NCBI GenBank assembly: GCA_964016885.1
Contig: OZ024743.1
Location: 125,976,419 to 126,040,418 of the forward strand
Source: Eledone cirrhosa
Lineage: Eukaryota; Mollusca; Cephalopoda; Octopoda; Eledonidae
Direction of reading: 5' to 3'
Length of the DNA stretch: 64,000 nt
In this document: piece by piece, positions 43,860 to 54,500 of the stretch
How positions within the stretch are numbered: the first letter of the stretch is position 1
How the letters are laid out: each line of letters begins with the position of its first letter
Program-made: the position numbers and the translations under genes
Notes under the pieces: model-generated
Seen by the model: only the letters and a program-made list of their open reading frames with translations
Told to the model about the DNA's origin: nothing
The model's database searches: none

Positions 43860-44760
43860 CCAGCCCTTGTAGAATCCAACACCTGTATTGAGGATCCACT
43901 TGGGTCCCTCCTCAGAGTGGTGCAACCGAGTCCCAGGTTCCCACAATCTGGCTTCATATTGAGAGGGGTTTGCTGTGTGGAGAGTGACTGGCTTCAAAAC
44001 TGGAGTGCCACTGTGAGAAGGGTTCGGCCTGGCCAACTAGTGGTGTCACATTTGGTTTCGTATATGAGAAGCTTGCATGGCTCCGAAACTGGGGTACCAC
44101 TGTGAGAGGGGTTCAGAGTGGCCAACTGGTCTGTCCCACCTCATAGTTGTGTCATCCAATGGTAGGCTCCAAAACTGATTCTGTTGTGAGAGGGGTTCAG
44201 CGCAGCTAATGGGCCTGTCCTTCCTCATAGTGGAATCACACATGGTTTGGTATTGAGAAGGGTTCGTTGTGTGGAGAGTGTCCAGCTCTGAAACTGGGGT
44301 GATGCTGTGATCAGGGTCCAGCATGGCTAACTGACCTGTCCCTTCACATAGCGGTGCCATCCAGAGTGGTTTTTCGTATTGAGAAGTGTCTGTCGTACAT
44401 CCAGTCCCAGGCTGTCAGAGTCCGTTTTCATATTGAGAAGTGTTCAACGCGTGGAGAGTGCCCGGCTTCGAAACTGGGGTGCCACTGTGTGAAGGGTTTG
44501 GTGTGGCCAACTGGCCTGTTCCTCCTCATAGTGGTATCACTGGTCCCTTCGCATAATGGTGCCATCCAGTGTCGGGCCCCAAAACCGTGGCTATGCTGTG
44601 AGATGGGTTAGGCTCCTCGTATCGGTGCCATCCAGTACTGGGCTCCAACACTATGGTTTCCACTGTGTGATGGATCGGGCTCCGAAAAATATGGTTCTGT
44701 TGTGAGACGGGTTTGGCGTGGCCAACTCGCCCCCTCATAACAGAGCCATCCAGTTCCACA
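43860..44760. repeat. GC-rich degenerate tandem repeat array
   Basis: Recurring modules such as 'gaaactggggtgccactgtg', 'aggggttcggcgtggccaactggcctgtcc', 'ctcatagtggtgtcatcca' and 'cgtattgagaagggttcg' follow one another in a shifting order with a spacing of about 55-120 bp. The open frames on both strands are composed of the same modules and are not proteins. It runs directly into a LINE 3' end. Confidence 0.75.
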
Positions 44761-44764
44761 CTAT

Positions 44765-44937
44765 AAATGTTGTTTGTGTTGGGAAAGGCATCCAGCCAAA
44801 TTTACAGTCCTTGCTGGAGCACGATATGACACATGGTCAACTCTGGCCAGAATAGCCTCCCAGTGTGGACAATCTGTCTAACCCATGCAAGCGTGGAAAA
44901 ATTGACATTAAGCAGAAATGATGATGATGAATAGTTC
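44765..44937 (+). mobile_element. LINE-A type 3' end with (GAT)n tail
   Basis: 'gttgggaaaggcatccagccaaatttacagtc', 'ccagtgtggacaatctgtctaacccatgcaagcgtgg', 'agaaatgatgatgatga'. Good plus-strand example of the terminus. Confidence 0.8.
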
Positions 44938-45655
44938 ATCACTTTGTCATTTCATATGCATTTACTTCTGTTTTGTTAAGTTTATTTTACATGCTCAACA
45001 TTTTATTTCTCATCACTTGTTACAAGTGTTTATCTTCATTACTCATCTTTTAACTTAAACTTTTGACAGATGCATCATCATACAAAATAATAAGCCTTCA
45101 TTTGAGAGAGGAAGCTTTGTCATCAAGAAAGGCAGTAGTTCTCTAATCTTCCACCAACTTTACACCATATAAACTATGCTTTTATTGGCTCCACTCCAGC
45201 ACTAATTAGATCAGTGAGGTAACTGAGCTGATATCTACTACTATCAATAGTCACTTCTTTGATAACCCTCTTTTGCTATGGTACTGCCTAAGCCCAAATG
45301 TCTAAAGGTTTAATCTTTCACTGTGATATATAATTGAAAAGAAACAAAAGCAGTCCTTTTAGTTGGCAACATGACAATTTTACTTTATATGAAAGTGGTT
45401 AGAATATTGTATTGTTTAATGTTGATGTTTTACTACAAAATTACATTCAACTTTTTATTTTAATTATTGTAAAATAAGTTTTGTTGCTAAATATCTTATT
45501 TTTATGTATAAATTCCTCTCAAGAGGTATTTTGAACCTCTCTTTATCAGTAATTCTATTTTCTAGGCAAGATTTTTCATAACTTCAAGTTGAAAATGCTA
45601 TTTAGTCTTCTCTGAAGTCTTTATTTTTCTTAGTTTCCTTAATGGAAGTTTGTTA

Positions 45656-45762
45656 ACCAAACTGCCTGGAACTGCCACTGATTTTATGATACAGAGATGT
45701 TTTTTTAAAGTGTTTGTGTTTATCTAAACACCTTGCATTATAATTTTATATAAGAACCTTTC
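45656..45762 (-). mobile_element. MITE-1, half interrupted by LINE-A
   Basis: 'gttaaccaaactgcctggaactgcc', 'tttatgatacagagatg', 'ataagaacctttc'. The rest of the copy resumes at 47542 after the LINE; ACCTTTC is present at both junctions (45756-45762, 47535-47541). Confidence 0.8.
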
Positions 45763-47534
45763 ATCATCACCGTTTTATGTCCGTTCTTCCACGTAGCATG
45801 GGTTAGACGGGTTGTCCTGTTGTGGGCAGTGTCCGGTCGGCTGACTTTTTCTTGCTCATACGGGAACTGATTCTGGCTTGATTTCTACAGCTGGATACCC
45901 TTCCTAACACCAACCTCATTTACAGTGAGTGCTGGGTGCTTTTTTTCTGTAGCGCCTACACGTCCACTTTACAGTGTGGGCTGGGTGCTTTTTTGCCATG
46001 GCACCTCCACGACCATTTTGTGGTGAGAGGGGGTGGGGGCATATTGTCTATATGCTTCAGCTTCGGCTTGTACCTGTGGGAAGTCAGGTCTTCTGTATTA
46101 CTGCATAACACCAGAGATCGCGGTCGTGTGTCATCGCCTTTGAGTGCTCTGCACCTTTTTATGCAGCTGTCATCCTTCATACGCATCACATGTCCATACC
46201 AACGCAACCTCCTCTCCTGCACACATTTGATTCCTCTTATGTTTAGTCTCTCTCTCAATTCCTTTATGCTTTGCCGTTCGCGTATATTACTATTACACAT
46301 CAATCGGAGCATGCAAGCTTCGTTTCTTTCTAATCTACGCAAGTTTTTACAGACAGCGCCCAGGTCTCACTACCATGTAACATTGCTGTTTTTATACACG
46401 CATCAAACAGTCTGCCTTCCATTTTGAGGGAAAAGCCTTTTGCAGTTATCAGTGGCAGTAGCTCCCTGAACTTCTTCCATCCCGTTCTTACCCTAGTTAT
46501 TGTACTTTCTGAACACCCACCTCTGCTGCTAATTCGGTCACCTAGGTAGCAAAAGCAGTCTACTGTTTCTACAGAGCCTTCCCAGAGTTTGGTGGTGCTT
46601 GTTTCCTGTGGCCGATTGCTGCTTGCTGTCCCAGCGCAGCTGCTACATGTGAAGCCTACATTCTTAGTTAAGCTTCCTGAGATCCCACTACATCTCTTGT
46701 GTACCCATTGTTTGCATTTGGGGCAGAGGATGGAGTTCCTACCTACACCTTTCCTACATACTGAACAAGGCCATTTCCCTGAGGGGGATCTGGGTTCTGT
46801 TTCCCCGTTTACTTACAAGGACCTTAATCTTTGTCAGGTTGACTTTGAGACCCTTTCTTTCTAGTCCCTGCTTCCATATTTGGAATTTCTTCTTTAGTTC
46901 TACCATAGATTCAGCTATAAGTGTGAGGTCATCCGCATATAGGAGTTCCCATGGGCATTCGGTCTTAAACTCCTCCGTTATTGCCTGCAAAACTACAATG
47001 AACAGGAGAGGGCTAAGAACAGAGCCCTGGTGGACACCGACCTGTATGCTAAATTCCTCACTATAGTCATTGCTAACCCTAACTTTACTGACTGCTCCCC
47101 TATACAAGGCTTGTACAGCTTTCACAAGCCACTCGTCTACTCCTAATTTTCTAAGAGCCCTCCAGATTATAGTACGGGCGACTCTGGGGAAGGTTTTTTC
47201 TAGATCGATGAATGGCAGGTAGAGCGGCTTACTTTTAGCTAGGTACTTTTCCTGTAACTGCCTCACAAGGAAGAGAGCATCAGTGGTGCATTTTCCTGGC
47301 ACAAACCCAAATTGCATCTCATCTAGTTTTACCCAGTCCTTAATCAACTGTGCTATAGCTCTTTCCGTTACTTTCATGACCTGGTCCATCAGCTTTATAC
47401 CTCTATAGTTTCCTCTATCTAGTGCATCACCTTTACACTTGTAACAGTTGAGAATGATGCTGCTGCACCAATCCTTTGGTATGACATCCTCTAGTATTAC
47501 CTGGTTAACAATATGTGTGGTTATGGTGTGACCT
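45763..47534 (-). pseudogene. LINE-A: RT, PHD-like finger, C-terminal domain, 3' UTR; 5'-truncated
   Basis: Non-LTR retrotransposon read on the minus strand, bounded by a 7-bp target duplication. From the 5' side: PKDWCSSIILNCYKCKGDAL and NYRGIKLMDQ (about 47490-47390). RT core in the open frame 47389-46754, with FVPGKCTTDALF, FIDLEKTFPRV, GVHQGSVLSPLLF and catalytic LYADDL (46924-46941). After a one-base shift near 46785 comes a C4HC3 PHD-like finger: CSVC, CPKC, WVHKRC, CSSC (46636-46775). Then a CYLGD...GGCSE and KKFRELLPL segment, and the C-terminal [20 protein letters not shown] (to about 46130). The UTR with 50-60 bp modules and a short ATC tract follow. No complete ORF survives, but motifs are well kept, so it is fairly young. 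Confidence 0.9.
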
Positions 47535-47541
47535 ACCTTTC

Positions 47542-47635
47542 TTAAATTATATTAATAATTACTTAGTCCCCACCAAATTCTTGATTATTTTCAAAATGGT
47601 TTGAAAATCATAGGCAGTGTCTTTCATGAAAAACT
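47542..47635 (-). mobile_element. MITE-1, other half
   Basis: 'tattaataattacttagtccccaccaaattcttgatt', 'aaaatcataggcagtgtctttcatg'. Confidence 0.78.
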
Positions 47636-48140
47636 TAACTTTGCTTTTTTTTCCTCATGTAAGTAGTTCTGTGGGCTGAGATTTTGAATAAATCTGCTGC
47701 TGGCTTGTCAGATGTTACTATACCATATTTATTATAATCACTATTTCTCTTGAGATAAAAGATATCTTTTTAGTAATCTAAAATCAACAAGGAAATATCA
47801 AGCTGGAACTGGGTATAAAAAAATAATAGACTAAATAAAATACAAAGATTTTTACTGTTGATTTCATTAATTTCTTTTGATATCTTCAAATTGTTTGTTT
47901 GATGACTCAAAGTTAACATTAAGTACAGTTAGGTTCATGGAATAAAACTAGATTTAAATATGGACCAGTGAGTGGGAGACAGTTGAACCATAACTGCCCT
48001 GACTCTGTACTCTACAGTTTATATGATATTATTTATTGCAAATATGGCAATGCATAATAGGAAAAGAAATTATGATAGAAATAATCTTATAGTACTACTT
48101 ATTTAATTGATATATTGAACTCAATAACATAACGATATAT
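47636..48140. other. No recognisable feature
   Basis: AT-rich, no repeat family or exon recognised. Confidence 0.35.
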
Positions 48141-48147
48141 TATTCAT

Positions 48148-48470
48148 CATCACATGTGTTTCATGCTGGCATAGGTTGGATGGGTTATCATATTCTGAGA
48201 TTAGACACAAATGACCATATTTTGCTTGTACATTACAGTTTTATATGGTTTCTATAGCTCGATGCCCTTCCTTATGTCAACGACTTTGCTGTGTATACTG
48301 AATGCATTTTATTAGGGGACCAACACTACCAATTTACAGTGTGTACTAAGTACATTTTATTGTGGCACAAGCAATATCACCTTACAGAATGTGCTGGGTG
48401 CATTTTTTTATGACACAAACACCACAACTTGCAGAGTGGACTGGGTGCATTTCAGTGTGGCAGTAACACC
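48148..48470 (-). mobile_element. LINE-A type 3' UTR with tandem modules
   Basis: After the terminus 'catgctggcataggttggatgggtt' come four modules of about 50-58 bp of the form 'ttacagtgtgtactaagtacattttattgtggcacaagca' (48280-48460). Confidence 0.65.
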
Positions 48471-48515
48471 AGTATGGTCAATGTTTCTTGTTTTTGACAA
48501 TTAAATTTTAGTATT

Positions 48516-49038
48516 GTGATTGGCTTTAGGAGATCAGCAAAGTATTCTCTCTACCTTATGAGGATACACCTTTCTGAAGAGAGGAGAACCCCAAATGCAT
48601 TCCTCATAGCAGGTGTGGAGGAGGATTTCTTATTACAAAGTTGGTGGATGGCCTGCCAGAACATTTTATTTGCTGATCTGAAGTTAGATTCCAGCTTACC
48701 TTCAAACTCCTCCCATGTCTTAACTTTGGACGCCTTTACTGTCTCTGCTGTGATTCGTCTTGCCTGTCTGTACTGCAAGTACAAGAAGGAGGACTTATTT
48801 CCAAGCCAAGCTTTGTAGGCCTCCTTCCTTGCTCAGATGGCATCTTTGACCAAGGGGTCCTCCTGCCTCTTTCACCTACAGCATTTAACAGCTAAAGCAA
48901 AAACTGTTGAGCTGAACAATCTCCGCTCTATTTCAACATCCTCTATTTGCCCAGAGAGTTCTCTGAATTTGGATGCAATAGTATCTGCCCACATGATCCT
49001 GACATCCTTATTCACCAACACTTCCTACACATATCATA
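48516..49038 (-). pseudogene. LINE-B, inverted 5' segment (linker before the RT)
   Basis: Minus-strand reading: ASKFRELSGQIEDVEIERRL, then DPLVKDAI, ARKEAYKAWLGNKSSFLYLQ, ARRITAETVKASKVKTWEEF, FRSANKMFWQAIHQL and finally REYFADLLKP at 48520-48550. This is the region between endonuclease and RT of LINE-B. It ends exactly where the plus-strand part at 49040 would begin in an unrearranged element. Confidence 0.8.
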
Positions 49039-49039
49039 G

Positions 49040-49893
49040 AGGCTGAGGTCACGAGCAATTAAAAAGCTGAAATGTGGCAAGGCTGCTGGGGAAGATGAAA
49101 TCCAGCACGAGATGTTAAAATCTTAAATGTGTGTGCCGGGTGGCCTGGATATCTGGAAAGTCACCTAAGCAATGGCAATTGGGAGTGATAATCTCAATTT
49201 TCAAAAAGGGAGCCAAGGGAAATTGTTCCAATTCTAGAGGGATCTCCTTGTTAAGCCTCCCCGGTAAAGTCTATGCTAAGAGTCTGGCAAAGAGATGTAG
49301 GGAGATTGTCCAAACTAGCTGATGAACAGTGTAGTTTTTGACCCAGATGCAGCACAGCCAACCAAATATTCACACTGCAGCAGGTCTTTGAGAAATCATT
49401 GCAGTACTGTCAAGAGTTATATTCTTGCTTTGTAGACTTCGAAAAGGCATACACCACGTCCAACAGGACTTACTGTGGAAGGCTCTGCAGGAGTATGGGA
49501 TCGATGGTCAGCTTCTTGTCGTCCTGATGTCTCTACATGAATGCTGAAGTATTTGTGTTTGAATAAATGGTGCTAAATCAAAACCATTCAACGTGGGAGT
49601 TGGACTCCACCAAGGGTGTGTACTGTCACCTCTCCTGTTCATTATTTTAATGAATAGGATTAGCATGCAGAGCTGCGTTGGAAGTGGTATTATGACTGGT
49701 GGGTGTAAAATCAGTCAATTGGAATTTGCAGTGGGCATGATGTTGCTCAGCTTGACAGAAAGTGATCTCCTACTTAGACTTGATAGATTTGATGGTGAGT
49801 GCTGCATGGCTAGAATGAAAATCAGTGCTGCATAAACTGAGACACTCGTCCTCTCAAGGAATATCCCAGGAATAAGTGGTTGAAGAAGAAGAA
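49040..49893 (+). pseudogene. LINE-B, direct 3' segment with internal deletion and (GAA)n tail
   Basis: Plus-strand reading: AIKKLKCGKAAGEDEIQHEM, WISGKSPKQWQLGVIISIFK, GISLLSLPGKVYAKSLAKRC, GVGLHQGCVLSPLLF. The catalytic box is changed to FAVG instead of FADD (about 49728). Then LDRFDGECCMARMKISAA, after which the C-terminal domain is missing and the sequence jumps to GAAGAAGAAG at 49882-49893, the family's 3' tail. Confidence 0.82.
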
Positions 49894-50095
49894 ACATGGC
49901 ACAGACACTTGCAACAGGGTGGACTTTGTTAATGATCAGGTAGTGGTGTTAATCTGAGCAACAGATTGAGTCTACCACTCAAGTAGGCCAAACAATAATT
50001 GAACTCAGATCACAAAGAGCCAAAGCAAATACAGAAAGGCATCTTATCTGACACTCTGAAAATTCCCCAATCCACTGCCCTGGACAATTTTAACA
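49894..50095 (-). mobile_element. SINE copies, minus strand
   Basis: 'aatgatcaggtagtggtgttaatctgagcaacagattgagtctacca', 'aataattgaactcagatcacaaagagcc', 'gacactctgaaaattccccaatcca'. Confidence 0.65.
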
Positions 50096-50129
50096 GTTTC
50101 AAAAGGATGAAAAGCAAAGCAAACTTGTT

Positions 50130-50357
50130 TTTGCAATATTTCTGATGATTGCCTATTTGTATCAATTAATTTTGAAGATAATAAAAAAAATGGAGGAATT
50201 TAATGAATTAAATAATTTTTCATTAGTAAGCTGATGTTTGAAACATTACTTAACAAATATTTCTTAAATAAAATTATGCTGAAAGGTTTAAATAATGAGT
50301 TTTGTATCATAGCTCCAGGGTGGTTTCTGGCAGGGTCGTATCAAAAGAGTTAAAATT
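50130..50357 (+). mobile_element. MITE-1 copy
   Basis: 'aatatttctgatgattgcctatt', 'aagctgatgtttgaaacattacttaacaaat', 'catagctccagggtggtttctggcagggtcgtatcaaaagagttaa'. Confidence 0.72.
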
Positions 50358-50449
50358 CTTAATAGGATTCAAGTAATAACTAATACTTTCCTTATATGTA
50401 TGTATAAGCATGTATATCTGGTTTAAAATAGATACCCTGTATCCCTACA

Positions 50450-50575
50450 TGCTGTAAGAAGCGGTTAAATAGGTTGATGTCAGGAAGGGTGTCTGACTAT
50501 AAAACATTGCTTCAAAAAGTCTCGGCCAGCCCATGTGAGCATGAAACAGTCAACATAAAAAAGATGATGATATAC
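50450..50575 (+). mobile_element. LINE-A type 3' tail
   Basis: 'gttgatgtcaggaagggtgtctgactataaaac', 'ggccagcccatgtgagcatgaaacagtcaacataaaaaagatgatgat'. Confidence 0.65.
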
Positions 50576-50589
50576 ATATACACATATAT

Positions 50590-50612
50590 GTGTGTGTGTG
50601 TGTGTGTGTGTC
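50590..50612. repeat. (TG)n microsatellite
   Basis: Pure TG units. Confidence 0.9.
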
Positions 50613-51014
50613 ATGGCAATGTTCAGTTTAATATACGTAATAAGATATATCTGCTTGATTTTATGATCCAAACGAATTTCAGTTTCAGATAACAGCCTAT
50701 GATTTATTTTAAACACTGCTTTCTAATAAATTTCACTTTTTCATATCAAATAGCCTTGCCGATATCAACCTAGTTACAGAATGACAAAGGTTGTTGTTCA
50801 TATTGCAGACTAGTTTGGAGAAAGTTGTTTAACAAACAAAAATAATTGATGACTCATACAATGTAATGAAGTATTAAGTTGAAGGCAGAAGCATGGGCCA
50901 ATTATATATATATTTATTTTAATACACTGAAGTGTTTTTTTATTTTAAATCTTATCTTTATATGGAATATTTCTTTGTAGACCACCCATGAACATGTGAA
51001 TTTATGTGTGCCTG

Positions 51015-51082
51015 TGTGTGTATGTATATACATGTGTGTGTGTGTGTGTGTGTATGTGTGTGTACATGTGTGTGTGTGTGAA
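51015..51082. repeat. (TG)n microsatellite, interrupted
   Basis: TG runs with TATA and ACA interruptions. Confidence 0.9.
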
Positions 51083-51189
51083 CCAATGCCACTGTTTATA
51101 GTAGCAAAATGATATTCTTTTAGCTGTATATTTTCAAATATCTATGTTTCTAGCAACTCAATGAAAAGAAATGACTGACAATTGAAGAA

Positions 51190-51420
51190 GCTGTGTGTGT
51201 GTGTGATCTGTATTTAAGAGTTAGTCTGCCTCTGGTCTTGACAGACAGGATGGCGAAGACATTGCCCTGGAGGATGGTGAGGGAGACGTGCTGGAACAAC
51301 CATTCCACCTTGCAGGGCTCACACTTGTGGGTAGTCAAGAACACTGGAATTTCCACTACCACAAACCTATCAGAGAGCAGTCGATACTCTGACAGTTTGC
51401 CCTCTTTGGCCTAAGCTGAG
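51190..51420 (-). pseudogene. RLE-type LINE fragment (C-terminal)
   Basis: Minus frame: AKEGKLSEYRLLSDRFVVVE, then KCEPCKVEWLFQHVSLTILQ and GNVFAILSV. It corresponds to AEEAKLLKYWSLSNRFAVVP and CEPHELEWLFQRASLAVLRG of the copy at 33495-35535. Residues between are deleted. It sits just before the satellite array. Confidence 0.75.
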
Positions 51421-51534
51421 TCATTTCCTCAGGGTTACCAAACCTCTTTTTATTAAACATTTTCTTTCTTTTTACTTGATGTCAGGTTTTGTGGTTCTGT
51501 TGGTAATCTTATTTTTATCATTTCCCTCGGGCCA

Positions 51535-54500
51535 GTCAAACTGAGTGGCAGTAGTTTATATATCTACACTCCAGGAACCATACTGACTCCACTGAGTGGC
51601 AGTAGTTTAGATATCTACACTCCAGGAACCATACTGACACACTGAGTGGTAGTAGTTTATATATCTACACTCCAGGAACCATACTGACACACTGAGTGGT
51701 AGTAGTTTATATATCTACACTCCAGGAACCATACTGACACACTGAGTGGTAGTAGTTTATATATCTACACTCCAGGAACCATACTGACACACTGAGTGGC
51801 AGTAGTTTATATATCTACACTCCAGGAACCATACTGACTCCACTGAGTGGTAGTAGTTTATATATCTACACTCCAGGAACCATACTGACACACTGAGTGG
51901 TAGTAGTTTATATATCTACACTCCAGGAACCATACTGACTCCACTGAGTGGCAGTAGTTTATATATCTACACTCCAGGAACCATACTGACACACTGAGTG
52001 GCAGTAGTTTATATATCTACACTCCAGGAACCATACTGACTCCACTGAGTGACAGTAGTTTATATATCTACACTCCAGGAACCATACTGACTCCACTGAG
52101 TGGCAGTAGTTTATATATCTACACTCCAGGAACCATACTGACACACTGAGTGGTAGTAGTTTATATATCTACACTCCAGGAACCATACTGACACACTGAG
52201 TGGAAGTAGTTTATATATCTACACTCCAGGAACCATACTGACTCCACTGAGTGGTAGTAGTTTATATATCTACACTCCAGGAACCATACTGACTCCACTG
52301 AGTGGCAGTAGTTTATATATCTACACTCCAGGAACCATACTGACTCCACAGAGTGGCAGTAGTTTATATATCTACACTCCAGGAACCATACTGACTCCAC
52401 TGAGTGGAAGTAGTTTATATATCTACACTCCAGGAACCATACTGACACACTGAGTGGCAGTAGTTTATATATCTACACTCCAGGAACCATACTGACACAC
52501 TGAGTGGTAGTAGTTTATATATCTACACTCCAGGAACCATACTGACTCCACTGAGTGGCAGTAGTTTATATATCTACACTCCAGGAACCATACTGGCTCC
52601 ACTGAGTGGCAGTAGTTTATATATCTACACTCCAGGAACCATACTGGCTCCACTGAGTGGCAGTAGTTTATATATCTACACTCCAGGAACCATACTGACT
52701 CCACTGAGTGACAGTAGTTTATATATCTACACTCCAGGAACCATACTGACTCCACTGAGTGGCAGTAGTTTATATATCTACACTCCAGGAACCATACTGA
52801 CTCCACTGAGTGGCAGTAGTTTATATATCTACACTCCAGGAACCATACTGACACACTGAGTGGTAGTAGTTTATATATCTACACTCCAGGAACCATACTG
52901 ACACACTGAGTGGCAGTAGTTTATATATCTACACTCCAGGAACCATACTGACTCCACTGAGTGACAGTAGTTTATATATCTACACTCCAGGAACCATACT
53001 GGCTCCACTGAGTGGCAGTAGTTTATATATCTACACTCCAGGAACCATACTGACTCCACTGAGTGACAGTAGTTTATATATCTACACTCCAGGAACCATA
53101 CTGACACACTGAGTGGCAGTAGTTTATATATCTACACTCCAGGAACCATACTGACACACTGAGTGGCAGTAGTTTATATATCTACACTCCAGGAACCATA
53201 CTGACTCCACTGAGTGGCACTAGTTTATATATCTACACTCCAGGAACCATACTGACACACTGAGTGGCAGTAGTTTATATATCTATACTCCAGGAACCAT
53301 ACTGACTCCACTGAGTGGCAGTAGTTTATATATCTACACTCCAGGAACCATACTGACTCCACTGAGTGGCAGTAGTTTATATATCTACACTCCAGGAACC
53401 ATACTGACTCCACTGAGTGGCAGTAGTTTATATATCTACACTCCAGGAACCATACTGACTCCACTGAGTGGCAGTAGTTTATATATCTACACTCCAGGAA
53501 CCATACTGACTCCACTGAGTGGCAGTAGTTTATATATCTACACTCCAGGAACCATACTGACTCCACTGAGTGACAGTAGTTTATATATCTACACTCCAGG
53601 AACCATACTGACTCCACTGAGTGGCAGTAGTTTATATATCTACACTCCAGGAACCATACTGACTCCACTGAGTGGCAGTAGTTTATATATCTACACTCCA
53701 GGAACCATACTGACTCCACTGAGTGGTAGTAGTTTATATATCTACACTCCAGGAACCATGCTGACACACTGAGTGGAAGTAGTTTATATATCTACACTCC
53801 AGGAACCATACTGACTCCACTGAGTGGTAGTAGTTTATATATCTACACTCCAGGAACCATACTGACTCCACTGAGTGGCAGTAGTTTATATATCTACACT
53901 CCAGGAACCATACTGACTCCACTGAGTGGCAGTAGTTTATATATCTACACTCCAGGAACCATACTGGCTCCACTGAGTGGCAGTAGTTTATATATCTACA
54001 CTCCAGGAACCATACTGACTCCACTGAGTGACAGTAGTTTATATATCTACACTCCAGGAACCATACTGACTCCACTGAGTGGCAGTAGTTTATATATCTA
54101 CACTCCAGGAACCATACTGACTCCACTGAGTGGCAGTAGTTTATATATCTACACTCCAGGAACCATACTGACACACTGAGTGGCAGTAGTTTATATATCT
54201 ACACTCCAGGAACCATACTGACTCCACTGAGTGACAGTAGTTTATATATCTACACTCCAGGAACCATACTGACTCCACTGAGTGGTAGTAGTTTATATAT
54301 CTACACTCCAGGAACCATACTGACACACTGAGTGGCAGTAGTTTATATATCTACACTCCAGGAACCATACTGACACACTGAGTGGCAGTAGTTTATATAT
54401 CTACACTCCAGGAACCATACTGACACACTGAGTGGCAGTAGTTTATATATCTACACTCCAGGAACCATACTGACTCCACTGAGTGGCAGTAGTTTATATA

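Noticed and set aside
44046..44759. Several 77-104 residue frames in the GC-rich array
   Set aside because: They appear on both strands and follow the repeat modules.
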